From Marilutibacter spongiae (GTDB lineage Bacteria; Pseudomonadota; Gammaproteobacteria; Xanthomonadales; Xanthomonadaceae), in contig NZ_JACHTF010000005.1 in assembly GCF_014145325.1 (NCBI RefSeq), positions 1 through 64,000 on the forward strand: a stretch of DNA of 64,000 bases. Direction: 5' to 3'. The notes beneath the pieces were generated by a model that had not been told where the DNA came from, made no database searches, and saw only the letters and a program-made list of their open reading frames with translations. This document shows, piece after piece, positions 56,758 through 64,000 of the stretch. A program made the translations under genes and the position numbers. Each line of letters opens with the position of its first letter. The first letter of the stretch is position 1.

Positions 56758-57953
56758 CCGCTCCGCTGGGCCGCGTGCCAGGCGCGCAGCACGTCGGCTT
56801 CGCGCTCCGGCGCCAGCCCAGCCTTGGGCTTGGCCCGCCGCGACTCCGGTTGTCCACGCCACCATTCGAGGGTGTCGCGCACCGTCTCCTCCAGGGACCG
56901 GTAGCGCAGGCCCGCCGCCTGGGCGCGGGTGGTGCGGGTCCGACCGAAGCCGGCGTACTCGCCCCGCGCCGGGATCCAGGCCGGCATGTCCTGCCAGGCG
57001 CTCACGCCTTGCGCTTCGAGGAAGTCGGCGGGCACCCATGTCACGCTGGACTGCGCTCCAGGGGGTTGCGGGCATGGTGCAGTGATGCAGTGATGGACGC
57101 TCATCGAGCGCGCCACCTCGCGACTGGCATCGAGCACCGCGCCCATGGTCAGGGCACCGGCGGGCGCATCGGCGTTGAACGTGCCGAGCGTCCGCGTCTC
57201 GAGCAGGTGCAGCAGGAAGGCGGCCAGGTCGCGGGCATCGATGAACTGTGTCGGCGCGGCGGGCGAGCCGGGGCCGAGGATCTCGCCGCCGCGGTCGGCC
57301 CGCGCGGGCCAGTAGGTGAAGCGGTCCGTGGTGTCGCCGGGGCCGACGATCAGGCCCGGCCTGACGACGGTCGTGCCGCCGGGCAGTTCCGCGCGCACCG
57401 CGGCTTCGCACAGCGCTTTCAGGCCGCCGTAGGTCTCGCCGGTCACCTCGGTGACCGTCGGGTCGGGCAAGCGGATGAGCTCGGCGTCCTCGTCCATGTC
57501 GACGATGTCGTTGCGGGCGTAGACCGAGATCGTGGAGACGAGCAGGTACTGGCCGATGCGTGGGGCGAGCAGGCGCGCCGAACGCGTCACGTCGGCCGGG
57601 ATGTAAGCCGAGGTATCCAGGACCGCGTCCCAACGCTGCTCGCCCTCGAGCGCCGAGAGGTTGGTCTTGCGGTCGCCCTGCAATTGTTCGATGGCGGCGT
57701 AGCGTGGATCGCTGAAGCGCTCGGGGTGGGTCTTGCCACGGTTGAACAGCGTCAGCCGGTGCCCCCGTGCGAGCGCGGCCTCGACGAAATGCGGACCCAG
57801 GAAACCGGTGCCGCCCATGACCAGGATGCGCAGCGGCCGGTCCTGCGGTCGCGGCGCGGCGGCCTGCGAACCTCCCGTCGCGCACGCCGGCAGCGCCATC
57901 GCGACCGCGCCTGCCAGCGCGCCCAGCAACAGTTCACGTCGTCCAGTCTGCAT
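56754..57953 (-). CDS. Exported NAD-dependent epimerase/dehydratase-like protein
   Basis: The 399-residue protein has a twin-arginine-like signal with lipobox (TGRRELLLGALAGA, then ALPAC) before an extended-SDR Rossmann domain (LRILVMGGTGFLGPHFVEAAL, LDTSAYIPADVTRSARLL, VSTISVYA, GETYGGLKALCE). Export of a nucleotide-cofactor SDR suggests folding before Tat transport, as with other Tat oxidoreductases. A Cys-rich insertion around HHCITAPCPQPPGAQSS coincides with a TGCAGTGA tandem in the DNA. It is coupled to the DUF922 protease gene. Confidence 0.87.
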   Translation of the reverse strand: MQTGRRELLLGALAGAVAMALPACATGGSQAAAPRPQDRPLRILVMGGTGFLGPHFVEAALARGHRLTLFNRGKTHPERFSDPRYAAIEQLQGDRKTNLSALEGEQRWDAVLDTSAYIPADVTRSARLLAPRIGQYLLVSTISVYARNDIVDMDEDAELIRLPDPTVTEVTGETYGGLKALCEAAVRAELPGGTTVVRPGLIVGPGDTTDRFTYWPARADRGGEILGPGSPAAPTQFIDARDLAAFLLHLLETRTLGTFNADAPAGALTMGAVLDASREVARSMSVHHCITAPCPQPPGAQSSVTWVPADFLEAQGVSAWQDMPAWIPARGEYAGFGRTRTTRAQAAGLRYRSLEETVRDTLEWWRGQPESRRAKPKAGLAPEREADVLRAWHAAQRSG

Positions 57954-58022
57954 CACGGGCTCCAGCGTCGGGGAATGGCTCGCACTGTGCGACTTTCGTG
58001 GCGCGCCGCCATGCGCCGGAGG

Positions 58023-59366
58023 TCATGCCTGCCCGGTGTTGGAGGCGTCCCCGCCGGGAAGTTCGCGCTGGGTGCGCACGACCCGCCAAGCGGACATCGC
58101 GAGACACGCGGCCACGCCGATGCCGACGGCGAACACCGCCCGCGAGCCGAACAGCGCCAGCCATTTGTGCAACCAGACGAAACTGAGGTCGCCGGCGCGG
58201 TAGACCACGGTGTCGATGACCGCCTTGCCCTTGTAGCGCGACTCGCGGTCGACCCGCGTATAGATCGTCTCGCGCCCCGGCTTGCCCAGGGAGAACTCGC
58301 CGGCGCGCGTGGCCACCTGGACGATCGCGACCAGTACCGGCAGGGGCGACATCGCGAGCAGGGCGTACCCGCAGACGATCGCGAACGCCGGCAACAGCAA
58401 TGCCGGTGCCACCCCGTGCCGGCGCAGCAACCAGCGCGTGAGCACGAGCTGGATGAGCAGGGTCGTGGTGTTCACCGCCGCATCGATCAGCGAGTAGTAG
58501 CGCGTCGCTTCGCGCGCATCGGGGTAGAAGGCCTTCACGATGGCCGCCTGCTCGTTGTAGAGCAGCGTGCCCACGCCCACGCCGAAGAACATCAGCAGCG
58601 CGAGCGCCCGCAGGATGGGGCTCGACACCACCAGCTTCAGGCCGGCGACGATCGAACCGCCCATCGCCTGCTCGCCGCTGGCGTCGCGGTGCAGGCGCTC
58701 GCGGCGTATCGCCCAGGGCCTGAGCTTGACGATGCACAGCAGGCACACGCCCAGGAACGCCGCCGACACCAGCAGCAGGTGGGCCACGCCGATCACGCCC
58801 ACCAGCAGGCTGGTCAGGGCGGGGCCTGCCAGCGCGCCCAGGGTGCCTCCGGCGCCGATGTAGCCGTAGAAGCGCTTGGCGTCCTCGTTGTCGAAGACGT
58901 CCGCCATGTAGCTCCAGAACACCGTGACCGCGAACATGTTGAACACGGCCACCCAGACGAAGAACAGGCCGCCGCGACCGGGCACGCCCTGGGCGAACAG
59001 GGCATGGAAGCCGAACAGGCAGGCGATGAAGGCCAGGTAGACGACGGGCAGGAAGACCCGGCGCGGGAAGTGCGCGACCAGCGCGCCATACAGCGGCTGC
59101 AGCAGCACCATGACGACGAACGTGGCGGTGAACAGGATCTGCAGGGTGAAGTCGCCCAGCGCGACCCCATGGCCGGCTGCCCAGGCCAGCAGGCCGGGCG
59201 GGAACACCGCGAAGACATCGCCGGAGGCGCCCATCGCGTCGCGCACCGGACGCAGCACGTAGTAGCCGCACAGCAGGCAGAAGAAATACAGCAGCGACCA
59301 CCACAGCGGTGGCGAGCCCGCCAGCACCGCCCGCAGGCGTCGCCCCCCCGCCGGCCAGGCCTTCAT
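58023..59366 (-). CDS. NTT/MFS-like multi-spanning transporter
   Basis: The 447-residue protein has about twelve hydrophobic segments. It starts near SLLYFFCLLCGYYVLRPVRDAMG, a motif typical of the bacterial ATP/ADP-carrier-like (NTT) MFS branch, and continues with YMADVFDNEDAKRFYGYIGAGGTLGALAGP and TRAGEFSLGKPGRETIYTRVDRESRYKGKAVIDTVVYRAGD. The substrate is unknown; free-living bacteria carry many members not known to move ATP. Start is ATG 59366. It is divergent from the GMC gene. Confidence 0.85.
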   Translation of the reverse strand: MKAWPAGGRRLRAVLAGSPPLWWSLLYFFCLLCGYYVLRPVRDAMGASGDVFAVFPPGLLAWAAGHGVALGDFTLQILFTATFVVMVLLQPLYGALVAHFPRRVFLPVVYLAFIACLFGFHALFAQGVPGRGGLFFVWVAVFNMFAVTVFWSYMADVFDNEDAKRFYGYIGAGGTLGALAGPALTSLLVGVIGVAHLLLVSAAFLGVCLLCIVKLRPWAIRRERLHRDASGEQAMGGSIVAGLKLVVSSPILRALALLMFFGVGVGTLLYNEQAAIVKAFYPDAREATRYYSLIDAAVNTTTLLIQLVLTRWLLRRHGVAPALLLPAFAIVCGYALLAMSPLPVLVAIVQVATRAGEFSLGKPGRETIYTRVDRESRYKGKAVIDTVVYRAGDLSFVWLHKWLALFGSRAVFAVGIGVAACLAMSAWRVVRTQRELPGGDASNTGQA

Positions 59367-59589
59367 CGTCCGCCGCCCATGTGCTTGTCCGAACCCACCC
59401 GGCTCTCCCGACGCTCGAGGTCGCAATGCGTGCACGACGCGCCACGGCGATGCCGAGGGGCATCGCGGCCGCGCGGCGCCCGATGCGCGGCGGGCACGCC
59501 GCACATGGTACCCAACCCGGCCTCGTCCCACGCGGCCCGCGCACGCGCGATCTGCTCTAATGCGAACGACCCCGACCCTGGCTGGACCG

Positions 59590-61203
59590 ATGCCCACCAG
59601 ACGCCACGACTACATCATCATCGGCGCCGGCTCCGCGGGCTGCGTGCTCGCGAACCGGCTCTCCGCCGATCCCGAGGTGAACGTGCTGTTGCTGGAGGCC
59701 GGCCCACGCGACCGCCACCCCTTCATCCACATGCCCGCCGGACTCGCCCGCCTGGTGGACCAGGCGCAACTCAACTGGGACTACGACACCACGCCGCAGG
59801 CGATGCTGGACGATCGCACGTTGTGGTGGCCGCGCGGCAAGGTCCTGGGCGGCAGCAGCTCGATCAATGCGATGTGCTACACCCGCGGCGATCCCCGCGA
59901 CTACGACGAGTGGGCGGCCCTCGGCGCAACGGGCTGGGGCTGGAGCGACGTCCTCCCTGCGTTCCTCCGGGCCGAGTGCAACACGCGCGGCGCCGGCCCG
60001 CTGCACGGTGGCGCGGGGCCGTTGCACGTGGCCGACCTGCGCCACAGCAACCCGCTGTCGCATGCCTTCATCGAGGCGGGCGTGCAGATGGGCCACGCCC
60101 GCAACGACGATTTCAACGGGCCTGGGCAGGTGGGTTTCGGCCTCTACCAGGTGACCCAGAAGGACGGTGCCCGCTGTTCCAGCGCGGTGGCCTACCTCCA
60201 TCCGGTGCGCGGCAGGCGCAACCTGGAGGTCGTCACCGGCGCGCACGTCTCGCGCATCACCTTCGACCGGGGCGCGGAGCCGCGCGCCTCGGGCGTGGCC
60301 TACAGCGCCCGCGGGCGCGCGTACCACCAGCCGGCGACCCGTGAAGTGCTGCTCTGCGGCGGTGCGGTGAACTCACCGCAGGTGCTGATGCTTTCAGGGG
60401 TCGGGCCGGCCGACGAACTTCGGCGCCTGGGCATCGAGCGGGTGTTCGAGGCGCCCGGCGTCGGCCGCAACCTGCAGGACCACCTCGACATCTGCACCCT
60501 GCGCCGCTCGCGCCTGCCTGTCAGCTACGACCGCGCCAGCGAACTGCGCATCGCCTTCGACTATTACCTGCGCGGGCATCGCGGCGCAGGCACCAGCAAT
60601 ATCGCCGAGGCGGGCGGCTTCCTGCGCTCCCGCCTGGCCCGCGACGCGCGCGCCGACATCCAGTTCCACTTCGTGCCCGCCCTGCTCGACGACCATGGCC
60701 GCAATCGGCTGCCCGGCGACGGCTTCACCGTGCACGCCTGCTTCCTGCGCCCGCGCAGCCGGGGCCGGATCCGCCTGGCGAGCGCGCGCGCCGGCGACAA
60801 GCCCCGCATCGAGGCGGGCTACCTGAGCGACGAAGCGGGCTTCGACATGGACATGATGGTCGAGTGCGCACGCCTCTCGCGCGAGCTGATGGCCCAGCCG
60901 GCCTTCGACCCCTATCGCGGCGAACCGGTCCATCCCGGCCGCGACGATCTCGACGACGCGGGCCTGGCCGCGTTCGTCCGCGCCCGGGCCGAAAGCATCT
61001 ACCACCCGGTCGGGAGCTGCCGGATGGGCGAGGACGACGAGGCCGTGGTGGACAACCGTCTCAGGGTGCGGGGCGTGACGGGGCTGCGCGTGGTCGATGC
61101 CTCGGTCATGCCACGCCTGGTGGGCGGAAACACCAACGCGCCGACGCTCATGATCGCCGAGCGTGCCGCGGAAATGATCCTGGCGCCCGACCCCGCGCGC
61201 TAG
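59590..61203 (+). CDS. GMC family FAD oxidoreductase, choline dehydrogenase-like
   Basis: The 537-residue flavoprotein has the FAD Rossmann motif YIIIGAGSAGCVLANRLS, GMC signature 1 (WPRGKVLGGSSSINAMCYTRGDPRDYDEW), signature 2 (GGAVNSPQVLMLSGVGPADELRRLGI), and the catalytic His/Asn pair in SIYHPVGSCRMG and VGGNTNAPTLMIAERAAEMI. It oxidises an alcohol; choline versus other substrates cannot be decided without betaine genes nearby. TCTAAT at 59556-59561 overlaps an earlier ATG (59560), supporting ATG 59590. Confidence 0.92.
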   Translation: MPTRRHDYIIIGAGSAGCVLANRLSADPEVNVLLLEAGPRDRHPFIHMPAGLARLVDQAQLNWDYDTTPQAMLDDRTLWWPRGKVLGGSSSINAMCYTRGDPRDYDEWAALGATGWGWSDVLPAFLRAECNTRGAGPLHGGAGPLHVADLRHSNPLSHAFIEAGVQMGHARNDDFNGPGQVGFGLYQVTQKDGARCSSAVAYLHPVRGRRNLEVVTGAHVSRITFDRGAEPRASGVAYSARGRAYHQPATREVLLCGGAVNSPQVLMLSGVGPADELRRLGIERVFEAPGVGRNLQDHLDICTLRRSRLPVSYDRASELRIAFDYYLRGHRGAGTSNIAEAGGFLRSRLARDARADIQFHFVPALLDDHGRNRLPGDGFTVHACFLRPRSRGRIRLASARAGDKPRIEAGYLSDEAGFDMDMMVECARLSRELMAQPAFDPYRGEPVHPGRDDLDDAGLAAFVRARAESIYHPVGSCRMGEDDEAVVDNRLRVRGVTGLRVVDASVMPRLVGGNTNAPTLMIAERAAEMILAPDPAR

Positions 61204-61230
61204 CGTTCGTCGCTCCGCGCGCCCGCCGGC

Positions 61231-63120
61231 TCAGGCCCCGCCGAGCATCGGTGGCAAGGGACAATGCAGGACGCCGCAGATGGTGCGCAGGAGTTCGGCT
61301 TCGGCGACGCTGACGCGGCCGTCGTGGCCGATCGCCTCGGTGATGGACTCCACCAGTACCTGCTTGGCCAGCGGATCAAGCGCGTCCAGCGGCTCCCACA
61401 CTTCGTCCAGCGCGACCACGCCCTCGGCCGGCGGCGCGTAGGGCATGTGGTCGCGCGGCAGGATCCGCTGGAGGCCGGCGAGGTAGGCGCGCCGGGCACC
61501 GGCCTCGTCCGTGCTGCCGGCCTGGGCCACGACCGCGAGCAGGGTCGCGAACTCGCGCTTGACGCCCGGCACGCGCTTGCGGCCCATGCGGGCATAGCGC
61601 GCGGGGTCGAGCGACTCGCGCACGTGCACCGTCAGCAGGCGCGCCAGGCAGTACTCGAACAGGCTCACCCGGCCATCGGCGTAGACCATCGCGTTGGAGG
61701 CATCGAGGAAGCCGTCCAGCTCCGGCCGCGGGCGCAGGCGCAGCACCGGGAACGCCATCGCCGCCAGCGGCAGCCGGAGCATCGGGTTCAGGTCGTGCAA
61801 CTCGCTGTCGTGGATGTGGCGGGCGCGCTCGGCGACGACACGACCCAATCGCGCCGATACCTCGGCCACCTGCTTGCCGGCGATGGCATCGCGCGAGTCC
61901 ATCAGCAGGCCGAGCAGGAGCGGGACCACGCCTTCGCGCTCGGCGGCGAGCGCGCGCAGGGACGGCGGCATCGCCGCGACCAGGGCGTCGGCACGCAGGT
62001 AGTCGTCCGCGCCCGGATGGGCCACCTGCGCGGAGACGGACCGCGGCGACAGCGCCTGCTCGCCCGCGGGCGGCAAGGGCGGGGGCGGCGCGCCTGGCGC
62101 AAGGCCCATCTGCACGTCCTCTTCGAGCCCGTTGGGAGCGGCCTGCATCCAGCGACGCGAAAGAGCCTTGAGCTGCGCGTCGTCGAAGCCCGGTTCCAGC
62201 GCCTGGATCCGCTCGACCAGGGGCGGATGGGTGGCGAACAGGCCGCTGAACCCGACGCCGTCGCCGAACAGCATGTGGCTGACCTCTTCGGCATCGCCGC
62301 GCGCGGCCAGCCGCGAGCCGTCCTCCAGCCCACCGATCTTCTTCAGCGCGCCGGCCAGGCCCGCCGTCTGCCGCGTGAACTGGACGGCCGAGGCATCCGC
62401 CAGGCGTTCGCGGCTGCGACTGACGCCGGCCTTGATCATGCGGCCGAAGAACAGGCCGATGGAACCGATCGCCATCGCCGCCAGGGCCGCCACCAGCACC
62501 ACCGCCACGCCCTCCCTGCGGCTGGCGTAGTGGCCGTGGACCATGACCTTGCGACCGATGATGGCGATCATCATGATCCCGAACAGCACGCCCATGAGAC
62601 GGATGTTCAGGCGCATGTCGCCGTTGAGGATGTGGCTGAACTCGTGGGCGATCACGCCCTGCAGCTCGTCCCGGTTGAGCCGGTCCAGGGCACCGCGCGT
62701 CACCGCGACCACGGCGTCGGACGGCGAGTAGCCGGCGGCGAAGGCGTTGATCGCCGCTTCGTGCTCGAGCACGTAGACCTTGGGTACCGGCACGCCGGAC
62801 GCGATCGCGATTTCCTCGACCACGTTGCGCAGGCGTCGCAGGTTCAGGTCGCGGGTGTCTTCCGGCACGGGGACCCCGCCCAGCTGCAATGCCACCGGCT
62901 CCCCACCGGCGCCCAGGCTGGCGATCCGGAACAGCGACCCCAGGCCGATCACCGCGAGCGTGCCGAGCGACGCCATCGCCATCAGGCCGGGCGTGAACCC
63001 GGCGACGACGCCGACCGCCACGTCGACCGCCAGCACGATGCCCAGCACCGCGAGCCCGAACAGCACGACCAGCCGCGTCGAACTCTTGCGCGCCGCCGCC
63101 TGGTGTTCGAAGAAGTTCAT
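61231..63120 (-). CDS. M48 family metallopeptidase with C-terminal TerB-like region
   Basis: The 629-residue inner-membrane protein has two N-terminal helices (17-64), then the M48 domain with H159-E-F-S-H163 (GVIAHEFSHILNGDMRLN), two further helices and the third metal ligand region SRSRERLADASAVQFTRQ. The last third (about 350-629) is unlike HtpX and may contain a TerB-like helical domain (DGRVSVAEAELLRTICGVL). HtpX-type proteases cleave membrane proteins in the cytoplasmic membrane. It follows lemA on the same strand, a frequent pair. Confidence 0.9.
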   Translation of the reverse strand: MNFFEHQAAARKSSTRLVVLFGLAVLGIVLAVDVAVGVVAGFTPGLMAMASLGTLAVIGLGSLFRIASLGAGGEPVALQLGGVPVPEDTRDLNLRRLRNVVEEIAIASGVPVPKVYVLEHEAAINAFAAGYSPSDAVVAVTRGALDRLNRDELQGVIAHEFSHILNGDMRLNIRLMGVLFGIMMIAIIGRKVMVHGHYASRREGVAVVLVAALAAMAIGSIGLFFGRMIKAGVSRSRERLADASAVQFTRQTAGLAGALKKIGGLEDGSRLAARGDAEEVSHMLFGDGVGFSGLFATHPPLVERIQALEPGFDDAQLKALSRRWMQAAPNGLEEDVQMGLAPGAPPPPLPPAGEQALSPRSVSAQVAHPGADDYLRADALVAAMPPSLRALAAEREGVVPLLLGLLMDSRDAIAGKQVAEVSARLGRVVAERARHIHDSELHDLNPMLRLPLAAMAFPVLRLRPRPELDGFLDASNAMVYADGRVSLFEYCLARLLTVHVRESLDPARYARMGRKRVPGVKREFATLLAVVAQAGSTDEAGARRAYLAGLQRILPRDHMPYAPPAEGVVALDEVWEPLDALDPLAKQVLVESITEAIGHDGRVSVAEAELLRTICGVLHCPLPPMLGGA

Positions 63121-63214
63121 GCGTGGATCGGCCGGGGGTCGAATGGGCTGGAGACGCGACCCGGCGGCGCCGGACGCTGGAGGAAGTCCCGGGGGCGGGC
63201 CCCGGGCTGGCGAT

Positions 63215-63808
63215 TCAGAACTGGACCTTCGGCGCCTCGCGCACCTCGGGTTTGTCGGCGGGGATGTCGAGCAGGGCCGCCGGCGCGAAGTTGAACATGC
63301 CCGCCACGACCGAAGACGGGAACATCTCGCGCTTGTTGTTGTAGGCCATCACGCTGTCGTTGTAGGCCTGTCGGGCGAACGCCACTTTGTTCTCGGTGCT
63401 GGTGAGCTCTTCGGTCAGCTGCATCATGTTCTGGCTGGCCTTGAGTTCCGGGTAGGCCTCGAAGGTGACCAGCAGGCGGCCCAAGGCGCCATCGAGCGCA
63501 CCCTGGCTGCGCGAGAGCTCGGCCATCGCGGCCGGGTCGCCGGGCGACGCCTTGGCCGCCGCCAGCCCCGCCTGTGCCGCGTTGCGCGCGGCGGTGACCG
63601 CTTCCAGGGTGCCCTTCTCGTGCGCCAGGTAGGCCTTCGCGGTCTCCACCAGGTTGGGGATGAGGTCGAAACGGCGCTGGAGCTGGACGTCGATCTGGGC
63701 GAAGGCGTTCTTGAACGCGTTGCGAGCGCCGACCAGGCCGTTGTACATGCCGACCGCCCAGAACCCCAGGACTGCCAACACGACAAGCAGAATCAATAAA
63801 CCCATCAT
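63215..63808 (-). CDS. lemA: LemA family protein
   Basis: The 197-residue protein has an N-terminal membrane anchor (MMGLLILLVVLAVLGFWAVGMYN) followed by the LemA coiled-coil domain: LVGARNAFKNAFAQIDVQLQRRFDLIPNLVETAKAYLAHE, LKASQNMMQLTEELTSTENKVAFARQAYNDSVMAYNNKREMFPSSVVAGMF. It is an outward-facing scaffold of unknown function, commonly encoded with M48 proteases as here. AGGAG lies ahead of ATG 63808. Confidence 0.94.
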   Translation of the reverse strand: MMGLLILLVVLAVLGFWAVGMYNGLVGARNAFKNAFAQIDVQLQRRFDLIPNLVETAKAYLAHEKGTLEAVTAARNAAQAGLAAAKASPGDPAAMAELSRSQGALDGALGRLLVTFEAYPELKASQNMMQLTEELTSTENKVAFARQAYNDSVMAYNNKREMFPSSVVAGMFNFAPAALLDIPADKPEVREAPKVQF

Positions 63809-63827
63809 GACCTTCACTCCTCGTGGC

Positions 63828-63858
63828 TTGAAACCCCGGGTGGGGTCGGCGCTAGAAT
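63828..63858 (+). promoter_or_regulatory. Candidate promoter of the rightmost gene
   Basis: TTGAAA (63828-63833), 19 bp, then TAGAAT (63853-63858). It lies divergent to lemA and about 40 nt before ATG 63895. Confidence 0.4.
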
Positions 63859-63894
63859 CGAATGCACTCCCAGCATACGCAGGCGCTGCGAACG

Positions 63895-64000
63895 ATGAAA
63901 GCCACCATGACCGCACGGCCACGCACCTTCCTACGCCTGGCGGTCCTGTCCGCCCTGCTCCCGCTCGCCCTCGGCACCACCGCGCAGACGCCTTCCACCG
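63895..64000 (+). CDS. Exported protein, N-terminal fragment cut by window edge
   Basis: Thirty-five codons are visible (MKATMTARPRTFLRLAVLSA ... TTAQTPST). The start ATG is 63895 or 63907. The segment is a signal peptide (RTFLRLAVLSALLPLALG) probably cleaved near TTAQ. The mature protein lies outside the window, so no function can be given. It is divergent from lemA. Confidence 0.7.
   Translation, partial: MKATMTARPRTFLRLAVLSALLPLALGTTAQTPST

Overview
The window is high-GC and densely packed, with gene content and order typical of a Lysobacteraceae/Xanthomonadaceae gammaproteobacterium (Lysobacter, Luteimonas or a relative). Lineage hints are the pilT-pilU genes divergent from yggS-proC, aroK-aroB-(WGR protein)-hemE, a SAM-riboswitch-controlled metX-metB-hom operon, a large TonB-dependent receptor, a secreted GH18 chitinase and GTP-dependent PEP carboxykinase. 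Genus is inference. No rRNA, tRNA, CRISPR array or prophage was seen.

Layout. 1-240: 5' end of an IS3-family element cut by the window edge. 417-896: slyD. 1434-6331: an accessory region, visibly more A/T-rich in parts, with a Sec-exported YD-repeat (Rhs) protein and a tiny translationally coupled partner gene. 6677-11395: twitching ATPases pilU and pilT, then divergent yggS, proC and a DUF4426 lipoprotein. 11407-17000: a BtuF-like protein coupled to pdxH, dodecin, aroK-aroB, a WGR protein, hemE and a PCuAC copper chaperone. 17085-22741: a giant propeller hybrid histidine kinase facing a YceI / cytochrome b561 / YceI operon. 22748-27036: a glutaredoxin-like protein, sdaA and a modular chitinase. 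27221-30617: the hom, metB and metX operon behind an S-box riboswitch. 30940-36771: a propeller lipoprotein, an M23 peptidase, prfC, an AspH-type hydroxylase with a sulfotransferase, and hemolysin III. 36926-42125: AsmA, a CBS protein, a GT2 glycosyltransferase, mtgA and hslO. 42264-50382: an outer-membrane/modification cluster made of a putative barrel protein, a TonB-dependent receptor, two 2OG-Fe(II) oxygenase-type proteins and two sulfotransferase-type proteins. 50385-64000: pckG, a TetR regulator divergent from fadE, a DUF4442 thioesterase-like protein, a DUF922 protease coupled to an exported NAD-dependent epimerase, an NTT/MFS-like transporter, a GMC oxidoreductase, an M48 peptidase, lemA and the start of an exported protein.

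Themes. Translational coupling by ATGA or GTGA overlap is frequent: rhs and its partner, pdxH and btuF-like, aroK-aroB, yceI-cytochrome b561, metX-metB-hom, and epimerase-DUF922. Several genes (aroK, wgr, the 30940 lipoprotein, hemolysin III, the GT2 gene) have a -10-like hexamer only 6-8 nt before the start codon, suggesting leaderless mRNAs.

The two regions most likely to hold undescribed biology are the Rhs locus, whose variable tail is a glycine zipper followed by a twin CX10C module with a coupled small gene, and the TonB receptor / oxygenase / sulfotransferase cluster at 42-50 kb. A second hydroxylase-sulfotransferase pair lies at 34.7-36.0 kb.
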